Source of the DNA: Alkaliphilus peptidifermentans DSM 18978
Lineage (GTDB): Bacteria; Bacillota; Clostridia; Peptostreptococcales; Natronincolaceae
Assembly: GCF_900101495.1 (NCBI RefSeq)
Contig: NZ_FMUS01000003.1
Coordinates: 62,001 to 126,000 of the forward strand
Direction: 5' to 3'
Length of the DNA stretch: 64,000 nucleotides
The notes under the pieces are model-generated. The model searched no databases. It had not been told where the DNA came from and was given only the letters and a program-made list of their open reading frames with translations. Positions 44,841 through 52,960 of this stretch are shown here, piece by piece. Numbering within the stretch: position 1 is the stretch's first letter; each line of letters begins with the position of its first letter. The translations under genes and the position numbers were made by a program.

Positions 44841-46760
44841 ATGAAGGAAAAAAGAAATATATATCTCACTAATATTCCACTTAAGGAAGCCCAAGAAACA
44901 TATTTTTCTCGAGTTGATATATTAAACTTAAACTCAGAGACTGAAGTTGTTCCTGTAAGAGAATCCTTAGACAAGGTATCGGTTAGCCCAATTTTTGCAC
45001 GAAAATCATCACCAAATTATAATGCTGCAGCAATGGATGGAGTTGCAGTTGTTGCAGCTGAAACCTATGGTGCAACTGAAATAAACCCCTTGAGGCTAAA
45101 AAGGAATAGTGGCTTTGAATTTATTAATACAGGGGGTCATATTAAAGAGCCCTATGATGCAGTTATTATGATTGAAGATATTGTAGAAATCGATAAGGAC
45201 TGGATAGAAATATATGAATCGGCAAATCTTTGGCAGCATATAAGGCCTATAGGTGAGGATATTGTTGAGGGTGAGTTGATTATTTCTGCAAATCATCAAA
45301 TAAGACCTGTTGATATTGGAGCATTACTTGCTGGACAAATTAAAGAAGTTGAAGTATATAAATTGCCTAGGGTAGGAATTATTCCTACTGGTTCAGAAAT
45401 TATTGATGTCTCTGAGGAGATGACAGCCGGAAAAATAATTGAATCAAATGCCAGTATGTTTGCTGCAATGATTAAACAGTATCAAGCTATTCCTAAACGT
45501 TATCCAGTGGTGGTTGACGAATATAATCTAATTAAAGAGCAGGTCCTAAAGGCTGTTGAAGAAAACCAGCTTGTAGTAGTAAATGCAGGATCATCAGCCG
45601 GATCTAAAGATTATACCGTTGATGTATTAAGAGAAATTGGTGAAGTTGTTATACATGGAGTGGCAACAAAACCTGGTAAGCCTGTTATTTTAGCCATTGT
45701 AAAGGGAAAACCTGTGGTTGGCATACCTGGGTATCCAGTATCGGCATATTTTACCTTTGAGTTCTTTGTTAAGCCTTTAGTAGCAAAACTTAATCATAGA
45801 CCACTACAGCAGCCCACAACATTAAGAGCTTATCTTTCGAGAAGAGTGGTTTCATCCTTGAAATATGAAGAGTATATTCGTATCAAGCTGGGGTTAGTTA
45901 ATGATAAAATGATTGCTACACCTTTAGAAAGAGGCGCTGGAGTAACAATGTCTTTGGTAAGGGCAGATGGTGTGTTGGTGATACCACAGCAGTCTGAAGG
46001 ATATGAAGGTGGTACAGAGGTAGAAGTACAACTTTTAAAATCAACCAACGAGATTCAAAATACTATTGTATCAATTGGAAGCCATGACTTAGTTATGGAT
46101 TTGCTAAGTGACCAGCTACACTATAATCATAATAATATATATCTTTCTTCAGCCCATGTTGGCAGCTTAGGTGGTATAATGGCTATGAAAAAAGGAGAGT
46201 GCCACATTGCACCTGTTCATCTATTAGACACAGTTTCTGGTAACTATAATGAAGCATATGTAAAGCGATACTTAAACGATCAGCAAATTGCATTAATTAA
46301 GTTTGTGGGTAGAAGTCAGGGCTTAATGCTTAAGGGGGGAAATCCTAAAGGGATAAAGGGAATTAAGGACCTTCAGCGACCAGAAGTCACCTTTGTTAAT
46401 CGTCAAAGGGGTGCTGGTACAAGAGTTTTATTAGATTATCACTTAAGTAAAGAAGAAATAGAAAGCTCACAAATACAAGGATATGAGAGGGAAATGACTA
46501 CTCATATGGCTGTAGCAGCTGCCATTGCAGGAGGTACAGCTGATTGTGGTTTGGGAATATACTCAGCCGCTAAAGCAATGGGTCTTGACTTTATTCCTAT
46601 TGCTTGGGAGGATTATGATTTACTGGTTACACAAGAAGCTTTAAAGGATGTAAAAATATTAAGTTTACTTGAAACATTAAAAAATACTGAATACATCAAA
46701 AAAATTGAAGCTTTGGGTGGTTATAAAACCGATAGGATCGGTGAAATTATTATACTTTAA
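44841..46760 (+). CDS. moeA: MoeA fused to a periplasmic-binding-protein-like domain
   Basis: The 639-residue protein is a second MoeA (residues about 1-410: YNAAAMDGVAVVAAE, FINTGGHIKEPYDAVIMIED, NAGSSAGSKDYTVDVL, GIPGYPVSAYFTFEFF). A C-terminal substrate-binding-protein-like domain of about 210 residues follows (SSAHVGSLGGIMAMKKGECHIA; FVNRQRGAGTRVLLDYH). That fusion is a known MoeA subtype in Clostridia and archaea. The C-terminal domain may bind the oxyanion or a cofactor; this is not established here. It is cotranscribed with moeA and the MOSC gene. Confidence 0.93.
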   Translation: MKEKRNIYLTNIPLKEAQETYFSRVDILNLNSETEVVPVRESLDKVSVSPIFARKSSPNYNAAAMDGVAVVAAETYGATEINPLRLKRNSGFEFINTGGHIKEPYDAVIMIEDIVEIDKDWIEIYESANLWQHIRPIGEDIVEGELIISANHQIRPVDIGALLAGQIKEVEVYKLPRVGIIPTGSEIIDVSEEMTAGKIIESNASMFAAMIKQYQAIPKRYPVVVDEYNLIKEQVLKAVEENQLVVVNAGSSAGSKDYTVDVLREIGEVVIHGVATKPGKPVILAIVKGKPVVGIPGYPVSAYFTFEFFVKPLVAKLNHRPLQQPTTLRAYLSRRVVSSLKYEEYIRIKLGLVNDKMIATPLERGAGVTMSLVRADGVLVIPQQSEGYEGGTEVEVQLLKSTNEIQNTIVSIGSHDLVMDLLSDQLHYNHNNIYLSSAHVGSLGGIMAMKKGECHIAPVHLLDTVSGNYNEAYVKRYLNDQQIALIKFVGRSQGLMLKGGNPKGIKGIKDLQRPEVTFVNRQRGAGTRVLLDYHLSKEEIESSQIQGYEREMTTHMAVAAAIAGGTADCGLGIYSAAKAMGLDFIPIAWEDYDLLVTQEALKDVKILSLLETLKNTEYIKKIEALGGYKTDRIGEIIIL

Positions 46761-46773
46761 GGAGGAGTAATAG

Positions 46774-47214
46774 ATGGCAAAGGTTGTTTCAATCAATATC
46801 AGCAGTGAAAAGGGGATTCCTAAAGACCCGATAGATAAGGGAGAATTTTTAATTGATTTTGGATTAAAGGAAGATTCCCATGGAGGTGACTGGCATAGGC
46901 AGGTAAGCTTGTTGGCTCAAGAAAGTATTGAAAAGATAAAGGATATGGGAGTAAAAGATTTATCTCCTGGTAGATTTGCAGAAAACATTACAACAGAAGG
47001 TATTTGTTTATATGAGCTGCCAGTTGGAACACAGCTAAAGATCGGGGATACAATACAAGAAGTAACTCAAATAGGAAAAGAATGTCATACTAGGTGTGCA
47101 ATTTTTCATACAGTAGGAGATTGTGTTATGCCAAAGGAAGGAATTTTTACTAAGGTTATTAAGGGTGGAACTGTTAAAGCTGGAGACAGTATAGAAGTAA
47201 TGAGTAATAAGTAA
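46774..47214 (+). CDS. MOSC domain protein
   Basis: This 146-residue protein has a MOSC domain: GLKEDSHGGDWHRQVSLLAQESI, LSPGRFAENITTEGI, LPVGTQLKIGD and the conserved cysteine in IGKECHTRCAIF (about residue 109). MOSC domains handle sulfur for molybdenum cofactor enzymes. It is the last gene of the riboswitch-controlled set, 13 bases after the long moeA, with GGAGGAG before its ATG. Its terminator hairpin is duplicated around a repeat element. Confidence 0.9.
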   Translation: MAKVVSINISSEKGIPKDPIDKGEFLIDFGLKEDSHGGDWHRQVSLLAQESIEKIKDMGVKDLSPGRFAENITTEGICLYELPVGTQLKIGDTIQEVTQIGKECHTRCAIFHTVGDCVMPKEGIFTKVIKGGTVKAGDSIEVMSNK

Positions 47215-47227
47215 TGAGAATAATATG

Positions 47228-47249
47228 AGGGCTATCTAAAGATAGCTCT
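47228..47249 (+). terminator. Terminator hairpin of the moeA operon, left copy
   Basis: AGGGCTATCT-AAAGATAGCTCT; an identical 22-base copy with the T-run lies at 47401-47422. Here the T-run is cut off by an inserted element. Confidence 0.75.
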
Positions 47250-47400
47250 CAGACTGATGAAAAACCCCCATCTTCTTCGTTGCTGCAAAAACCCAGCACC
47301 CTTACGTATTACGTATACGCTGCAGTCGCTAGGTTTTCTAGCGCCTCGAATCTGTGGCTTTTTCATCAGTCTGGATATTGTTGACTTTTTCAACAACCTC
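47250..47400. mobile_element. 150-bp palindromic element inserted at a terminator, copy B
   Basis: It has the same layout as copy A: left AGACTGATGAAAAAC, core CCTTACGTATTACGTATACGC, right GGCTTTTTCATCAGTCT, and an end hairpin TTGTTGA-CTTTT-TCAACAA. It is the same length (151 bases between the duplicated hairpins). It is noncoding and flanked by duplicated copies of an unrelated terminator, so the hairpin belongs to the target and not to the element. Confidence 0.78.
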
Positions 47401-47430
47401 AGGGCTATCTAAAGATAGCTCTATTTTTTT
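47401..47430 (+). terminator. Terminator hairpin of the moeA operon, right copy
   Basis: AGGGCTATCT-AAAGATAGCTCT then A and T7; complete terminator. Confidence 0.85.
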
Positions 47431-47521
47431 AAAATTACAAGAAAATAAGCAAAATAAGTTTAAAAACATAGCTATGTAGGTATTATAATTCTATGTACTA
47501 ACTCTAAAGGACGGTGTATTT

Positions 47522-49237
47522 ATGGATAAAAATGAAATTAGTATAATTCTTGAGGAAATAGGTACCCTCCTTGAGCTAAAGGGAGAGAATCCATTTAAAG
47601 TAAGAGCATACTATAATGGGGCTAGAACAGTCGAGATGCTGGAGGAGGATTTAAATCAACTGATTAAGGAGAATAGACTCCAGGAAGTAAAAGGAGTTGG
47701 TAAAGCACTTGTAGAAAAAATTACAGAGCTGGTTACTACGGGTAAGCTGGCCTTTTATGATGAATTAAAGGAATCTACTCCCCCTGGATTACTGGAAATG
47801 TTAAGAATACCAGGGGTTGGTCCTAAAAAGATTAGTGTTTTATACAAGGACCTAGGAATAAAGGCTGTTGATGAATTGGAGGATGCGTGCCTTCAGAATC
47901 GTTTAGTTAGCATTAAAGGCTTTGGTGAGAAAACTCAAAAGAAAATTTTAGAGGGTATTGAGAATTATAAAAACTATAAGAATCAATTCTTGATATCGAC
48001 AGGACTTAATTACGGCACCTATATATATGAGCAACTTAAGGAACTTCCACAGGTGCAACGAATAAGCCTGGCTGGTAGCATAAGAAGATTTAAAGAGGTT
48101 ATTAAGGATATTGACTTAATCGTTAGCTGTGAAGAAAACAATATAGATTATATAATGGATTACTTCACCAACCTTGAAGGTGTTGCAAGGGTGACAGGGA
48201 GAGGGATAACAAAATGTAGTATTACTTTAGATGTAGGAATGAACGTAGATATGCGGATAGTCAATGATGAAGCTTTTCCTAATGCTTTACAGCATTTTAC
48301 AGGCAGTAAAGAGCACAATACTGCCCTAAGACATAGAGGAAAGCAGATGGGATACAAAATTAATGAATACGGATTATTCAACGGTGAAGAGAAGGTTTAT
48401 GTAGGAAGTGAAGAGGATATTTATAATATTCTTAAGCTACAATATATTCCACCTGAAATTAGGGAGAATAATGGAGAAATAGAGGCAGCCGAATTAAACG
48501 ATATTCCCAAATTAGTAGATTTAGATTTAATAAAGGGAGTATTTCATGTTCATAGTAATTACAGTGATGGTAAAAATACTATTGAAGAACTGGTTAAAGC
48601 AGCCATTGATAAGGGATTTAAGTATATAGGCATATCTGACCATAGTAAAAGCGCCATTTACGCTGGTGGCCTTAAGGAGCAGGATATAGTTAGACAGCAT
48701 GAGGAAATTAATAATCTAAGAGTAAAATATTCTAATATTACTATTCTAAAGGGAATTGAATCTGATATTTTACTGGATGGATCTTTAGATTATGATGAAA
48801 ATACTTTGGAATCCTTTGATTATGTTATTGGATCAATTCATTCCAGCTTCAATATAGATGGTGATTTAATGACGGAAAGAATGCTTCGGGCTATAAAAAA
48901 TAAGCATTTAAAAATATTAGGGCATGTGACAGGTAGACTACTGCTTTCAAGAAATGGTTATGGGCTAGATTTAAAAAAGATAATTAATGCATGTGCAGAG
49001 AACAAGGTTGCAATTGAGATAAATAGCAACCCCCATCGATTAGATTTAGATTGGCGGATGTGTAGATATGCTAAAGAACAGGGAGTAAGGCTGGTTATTG
49101 AGCCAGATGCCCATAAGATTGAAGGATTAGATCATATTTTTTATGGTATTGGAGTAGCTAGAAAAGGGTGGCTTGAGGCAATTGATGTACTAAATACCAG
49201 TGACATAAATGAGGTGAGGGAATTTTTTAAAGGATAG
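47522..49237 (+). CDS. polX: Family X DNA polymerase / 3'-5' exonuclease (PolX)
   Basis: The 571-residue protein joins a polymerase X core to a PHP nuclease domain. The N-terminal 8-kDa-like region has helix-hairpin-helix motifs (VKGVGKALVEKI; IPGVGPKKISVLY). The palm holds the Asp pair in RRFKEVIKDIDLIVS and a third in NVDMRIV. The PHP part (from about 335) shows FHVHSNYSDGKNTIEE, GISDHSKSA and, late, INSNPHRLDLDW. It fills gaps in base-excision repair. Length is standard for bacterial PolX. Starts at ATG 47522 behind AAGGACGG. Confidence 0.94.
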   Translation: MDKNEISIILEEIGTLLELKGENPFKVRAYYNGARTVEMLEEDLNQLIKENRLQEVKGVGKALVEKITELVTTGKLAFYDELKESTPPGLLEMLRIPGVGPKKISVLYKDLGIKAVDELEDACLQNRLVSIKGFGEKTQKKILEGIENYKNYKNQFLISTGLNYGTYIYEQLKELPQVQRISLAGSIRRFKEVIKDIDLIVSCEENNIDYIMDYFTNLEGVARVTGRGITKCSITLDVGMNVDMRIVNDEAFPNALQHFTGSKEHNTALRHRGKQMGYKINEYGLFNGEEKVYVGSEEDIYNILKLQYIPPEIRENNGEIEAAELNDIPKLVDLDLIKGVFHVHSNYSDGKNTIEELVKAAIDKGFKYIGISDHSKSAIYAGGLKEQDIVRQHEEINNLRVKYSNITILKGIESDILLDGSLDYDENTLESFDYVIGSIHSSFNIDGDLMTERMLRAIKNKHLKILGHVTGRLLLSRNGYGLDLKKIINACAENKVAIEINSNPHRLDLDWRMCRYAKEQGVRLVIEPDAHKIEGLDHIFYGIGVARKGWLEAIDVLNTSDINEVREFFKG

Positions 49238-49257
49238 CAAAAAATGCTATCCCTTTA
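49229..49257. terminator. Bidirectional terminator between polX and spoVB
   Basis: AAAGGATAGCA and TGCTATCCCTTT around five A residues; it overlaps the polX stop and the end of the minus-strand gene. Confidence 0.8.
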
Positions 49258-50785
49258 TAGCCTTTAAAAATGCTTCAATATCTATTGTTTTTGTTAATGC
49301 AAGAGATATAATATAAACGAGTCCTCCTGCAACAAAAACTGTAGCTCCCTTAATGTTTGGATTAGTGAAGGCTTCTATATTTTTTATAAAAATCATAGTA
49401 CCAATCATTATCAAGGAGCAAATTAAAGGTTTAATGACACTTTGAAGAAGAGGTAGCTTAAGAGGAATAAAACGATGTAGTGTAATGAGATGCAACACAA
49501 AAATGACAAAAGATGACATGATAAAGCCAATAAAAAATCCATTAATACCATAACGCGGATTGGGCACTAAAAAATATGTGCAATAAAGCTGAATTATCAT
49601 ACCCAATAGAAAATTTATGGTTGTAATTACCTGCTTACCTAAGCCGTGAAGAATCCCAGAAAGAGTATGCTGCATACACATGAATAAGGTTGAATAGCTA
49701 ATTATTTGTAAATATATACCAACATCTTTTTGATGATATACTAAGCCAGCCAGCTCCTTACCTAAGATTGTATAAATTAACGTAATTGGAATCGCAACTA
49801 ATAGAGTGATTTTTAGTGCAAGATTTGACTTGTAGGATACATCCTTTAGATTATTTACAGCAATTTGTTCGGATATATTAGGTATTACATTAATAACAAG
49901 AGCACTGGTAACAGTAAAAGGGAGAAAAAGAAGGGGCATTGCCATACCAGATATTTTACCAAAAATTTCAATTGCAGCTACTGAAGAATATCCTGCTACC
50001 ACTAAACGATGAGGTATTAATATAGAGTTAATGGTTTGCATAAAAACTGATAAGAGTCTACTAATTGTAATTGGAACTGAAATATACATGATGTCTTTAA
50101 AGATATTCACGGGTGAATTATCAATAATACCTAAAGATAGCTTTCTATTTAAAAGCTTTTTAAGATTAAAGCTTACGATTAAGTAAAGGAGTCCAAAAAA
50201 TTCACCAATTGAAACTCCAATTATTGCAATTGTAGCCATTGTTATAGGGTGAGTAGGTCTCTTGTAAATGAGATATGCCAATACAAACCCAATGCGGGTA
50301 AGCTGTTCTAAGATTTGAGCTGTTGCAGCAGGCTTTAAATCCTTAAGACCATAAAAATAGCCTCTTAATATACTGGAAAATGCAATTAAGCTGATGGCTG
50401 GAGTAACCCAAATAATTGGTAGATGCAAATCATTATTTTTAAGTATGCTTGTAACAATAAAATTTGTATTTAAAGAAACTAAAACGGTTAGTAATAATGA
50501 AATTCCCCCACCAATAATAAGTGAAATTGATAGTATCCTATAAATCCCCTTTCTATTATTAAGGGAGTTTTCTTTTGCTACAAGCTTGGATACTGCAATT
50601 GGTATACCTGCTGTTGGTATAGTTATTAACACCATCAAGAAAGGAAATACCAACTGATACAAACCAATAGCTTGAGGACCAATCATCCTTGAGAGAACTA
50701 TTCTATAAATAAATCCAAGGGACCTAACTATAAAGTTTATGAAGGTTAATAAAATAATACCTAATACAAATGAAGTCTTTTTCAA
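49247..50785 (-). CDS. spoVB: Stage V sporulation protein B-like flippase
   Basis: The 512-residue membrane protein of the MOP/MATE superfamily has about fourteen helices. The N-terminus FIYRIVLSRMIGPQAIGLYQLVFP and the PTAGIPIAVSKLVAKENS segment are typical of SpoVB/YtgP-type proteins. These are thought to flip lipid-linked peptidoglycan or polysaccharide precursors; SpoVB acts in spore cortex synthesis. This supports a spore-forming host. Paralogues are common, so assignment to SpoVB itself rather than a relative is not certain. Confidence 0.85.
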   Translation of the reverse strand: MKKTSFVLGIILLTFINFIVRSLGFIYRIVLSRMIGPQAIGLYQLVFPFLMVLITIPTAGIPIAVSKLVAKENSLNNRKGIYRILSISLIIGGGISLLLTVLVSLNTNFIVTSILKNNDLHLPIIWVTPAISLIAFSSILRGYFYGLKDLKPAATAQILEQLTRIGFVLAYLIYKRPTHPITMATIAIIGVSIGEFFGLLYLIVSFNLKKLLNRKLSLGIIDNSPVNIFKDIMYISVPITISRLLSVFMQTINSILIPHRLVVAGYSSVAAIEIFGKISGMAMPLLFLPFTVTSALVINVIPNISEQIAVNNLKDVSYKSNLALKITLLVAIPITLIYTILGKELAGLVYHQKDVGIYLQIISYSTLFMCMQHTLSGILHGLGKQVITTINFLLGMIIQLYCTYFLVPNPRYGINGFFIGFIMSSFVIFVLHLITLHRFIPLKLPLLQSVIKPLICSLIMIGTMIFIKNIEAFTNPNIKGATVFVAGGLVYIISLALTKTIDIEAFLKAIKG

Positions 50786-50990
50786 ACTATCACCCCATAA
50801 TTTTTTTCATATTCAATAATTATTCGAATTCAAAAGGCTTTATTACCTATGTTAATTTAATAATTAGTTGAATTAGATCAATAATTAGATTATTATGGAT
50901 GTGAATAAATGATTAATGTGGGTACATATAAATATGTCAAATAGAAAAATATACTGGTAGATAACCAAAATCCAAAGGGGGCGGATTTGC

Positions 50991-51617
50991 TTGATAAATA
51001 ATATTGATGGAATACTACACAAGGATGATTTTATAAAAGAAATAGAAAATAAGATAGCATGTGGTACCGAAAGCTTTACACTTGCTACAATAGATATAGA
51101 TAACTTTGAAACAGTCAATACCTATTATGGAGAGATAGTAGGAGACGAGGTTATTAAGAAAATTGCATCTATATTAAAGCATAATATTTTGTCAAATGAT
51201 ATGGTATGTCGTAGCAATAAGGATGAGTTTAATATCTTATTCGATAATACCTCGATTGAAACCACCTTTATCATGGTTGAGGAAATAAGAAAATATTTAG
51301 ATAAGCACACCTTTCAATTAGGTGAGAAGAAAGCTGATATTGATATTAAGATTAGTGGTGGTTTAGCTAATTACCCGAAGCATGCAAGAAATGCTGTTGA
51401 ACTATTCAGAGCTGCTGATAGTGCTCTTTTTAGAGCAAAACGTGAAGGGAAAAATCGAGTTTGTCTCGCTGCAGATGAGAATATGATTACTAGATCAAAT
51501 TATTATACAAAAACACAGCTAGAGAGGTTACTTGTACTTTCGAGAAAAACTGATAAAACAGAGGAGTTTTTGTTAAGGGAAGCCTTGGATGATCTATTAG
51601 ATAAATATAGTAAGTAG
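50991..51617 (+). CDS. GGDEF-domain protein with a degenerate active site
   Basis: The start is TTG 50991 behind AAAGGGGGCGG. The 208-residue protein is a single GGDEF domain (about residues 10-165; FTLATIDIDNFETVNTYYG, KISGGLANYPKHARNAVELF, ADSALFRAKREGKNRV) plus a helical tail. The signature reads SNKDEF instead of GGDEF, so the two glycines are lost. Such domains usually cannot make c-di-GMP and may bind GTP or act by protein contact. No sensor domain or membrane helix is present. Confidence 0.85.
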   Translation: MINNIDGILHKDDFIKEIENKIACGTESFTLATIDIDNFETVNTYYGEIVGDEVIKKIASILKHNILSNDMVCRSNKDEFNILFDNTSIETTFIMVEEIRKYLDKHTFQLGEKKADIDIKISGGLANYPKHARNAVELFRAADSALFRAKREGKNRVCLAADENMITRSNYYTKTQLERLLVLSRKTDKTEEFLLREALDDLLDKYSK

Positions 51618-51624
51618 AAAATCA

Positions 51625-51735
51625 TTAAGAGTTGAGAGTTAAGAGTTGAGAGATAAAGAGAAATTGAAAATTGAAAATTGAGAATTGAGAGTTAAGAGTT
51701 AAGAGTTGAGAGTTGAAAATTGAGAATTAAGAGCA
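51625..51735 (+). repeat. Degenerate 7-bp tandem repeat array (plus orientation)
   Basis: Units of the type GAGTTAA, GAGTTGA and GAAAATT repeat about fifteen times. The array at 27698-27770 has the same units in reverse orientation. Such heptamer arrays occur between genes in many bacteria; the function is unknown. Confidence 0.8.
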
Positions 51736-51766
51736 TAAAAATGGAATGTTGAATGTGGTTAGTTTT

Positions 51767-51797
51767 GTGTCATTCTGAACTTAGTGAAGAATCTATG
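51767..51797. repeat. Dispersed-type repeat fragment
   Basis: The stretch TGTCATTCTGAACTTAGTGA and following AGAATCT is of a kind I associate with dispersed intergenic repeats in Clostridia. Only this copy is in the window, so its repeat nature is not shown here. Confidence 0.3.
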
Positions 51798-51861
51798 TGG
51801 TAAACAACATAGGGGGACGACCCTGTAGGCCCTAGAAATAATAATATTACGAGGTGATAAA

Positions 51862-52359
51862 ATGGACAAGCCAGTAATTGGCGAAATTGCCCCTGATTTT
51901 CAGGCAAAATCTACGAACGAAGAAATGATCTCACTTAAAGATTTCAAAGGGAAAAGTAATGTTATTTTGTTCTTCTATCCAAAGGACAATACACCTGGTT
52001 GAGCAAGTGAAGCCTCTGAGTTCAGAGATCATTATGAAAAATTTAAAGCATTAGATACAATAATTTTTGGTATTAGTAAAGATAGTATCAAAAGTCATGC
52101 CAAATTTAAGGAAAAATTAAATTTACCCTACCAGCTTTTGAGTGATGAATCAAAGGAAGTTCTTAATTTGTATGGTGTACTAAAGCCTAAAAAGATGTTT
52201 GGTAAAGAGGTTGTAGGTACAGAAAGATCTACCTTCATAATAAACAAAGAAGGAATGTTAGTTAAGGAATTTAGAAAGGTAAATTTGAAGGGTCATGTTA
52301 AAGAGGTTCTTGATTTTTTAATTGAAGTTAACAACAAGTTGGTTTTAGATAAAAAGTAG
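51862..52359 (+). CDS. Selenocysteine-containing peroxiredoxin (Bcp/PrxQ-like)
   Basis: ATG 51862 behind ACGAGGTGATAA opens a frame that meets an in-frame TGA at 52000-52002 (codon 47) and then continues to TAG 52359. The full 165-residue product is a Bcp-type thiol peroxidase. The TGA lies exactly where the peroxidatic cysteine stands: [17 protein letters not shown]. Just after it, CTCTG-AGTT-CAGAG (52014-52027) forms a hairpin with a G in the loop, 16 bases from the TGA, fitting a bacterial SECIS. The usual resolving cysteine five residues on is Ser, so it would be a one-Sec enzyme. A gene caller will see only the 3' part (52138 onward). Confidence 0.88.
52014..52027 (+). promoter_or_regulatory. 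Candidate bacterial SECIS hairpin
   Basis: The 5-bp stem CTCTG/CAGAG with loop AGTT lies 11 bases after the in-frame TGA. Distance and the guanine in the first two loop positions fit the known bacterial SECIS rules. The stem is short. Confidence 0.6.
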
Positions 52360-52441
52360 TGCTAAGCTCTTTATTAAGAGTAAAGGATGGAAAAAGGCCG
52401 ATATGCAAATAATAAAATTACAAAATTTAAGGAGGTTGCAT

Positions 52442-52627
52442 ATGGCGAGAAAAGCATTAATAATTAAACAACAACGAAAGGCTAAATATAAAACAAGAGA
52501 GTATACCCGTTGTAACATTTGTGGACGTCCACATGCAGTATTGCGTAAATTTGGAATATGTAGAATTTGCTTTAGAGACTTGGCATATAAAGGACAAATA
52601 CCTGGAGTTAAAAAGTCTAGTTGGTAA
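52442..52627 (+). CDS. rpsN: Ribosomal protein S14, zinc-binding type
   Basis: The start is ATG 52442 behind AAGGAGG. The 61-residue protein is the short zinc-binding S14: [20 protein letters not shown], then [20 protein letters not shown] with four cysteine ligands, ending [16 protein letters not shown]14 normally sits in the spc ribosomal operon; here it is alone, between a peroxiredoxin and a small zinc-ribbon gene. It may be the only S14 or a second copy; the window cannot tell. Confidence 0.95.
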   Translation: MARKALIIKQQRKAKYKTREYTRCNICGRPHAVLRKFGICRICFRDLAYKGQIPGVKKSSW

Positions 52628-52638
52628 GGAGGAAAATT

Positions 52639-52881
52639 ATGGAGTCTGTTTGTCCCGTATGCAATTGTTTGGCTAGTTATATTGTTAAATGCCATAGCTG
52701 TGGTAATGTTATGAAGGATTATGGTGTAATTCAAGATTACTTTGATGATTATAGTCCATATTTAGATAGGGATATTACAGAACGGTTGGATGGAGCAACT
52801 AGAAATGAATGTATGCATGTTTTCTTTTGCGAGATATGTAACTGGGATAGTAGGATTCCAATTAACCGAATAATGATGTGA
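52639..52881 (+). CDS. Small zinc-ribbon protein (80 aa)
   Basis: The start is ATG 52639 behind AAGGAGGAAAATT, 11 bases after rpsN. The 80-residue product has CPVCNC and CHSCG near the N-terminus and ECMHVFFCEICNWDSR near the C-terminus, so two cysteine pairs typical of a zinc ribbon plus more cysteines. I know no function. Close linkage suggests co-transcription with rpsN. Confidence 0.75.
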   Translation: MESVCPVCNCLASYIVKCHSCGNVMKDYGVIQDYFDDYSPYLDRDITERLDGATRNECMHVFFCEICNWDSRIPINRIMM

Positions 52882-52960
52882 AAAATAAATATTGAAAAAA
52901 ACTGAATAGCTTGTTAGTATTATAAAAAGGGTGCAACATTTTAAAAGGGGGAATTAAGAT

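Noticed and set aside
52138-52359. Separate 73-residue protein
   Set aside because: It is the 3' part of the selenocysteine peroxiredoxin; the frame continues upstream through the TGA.
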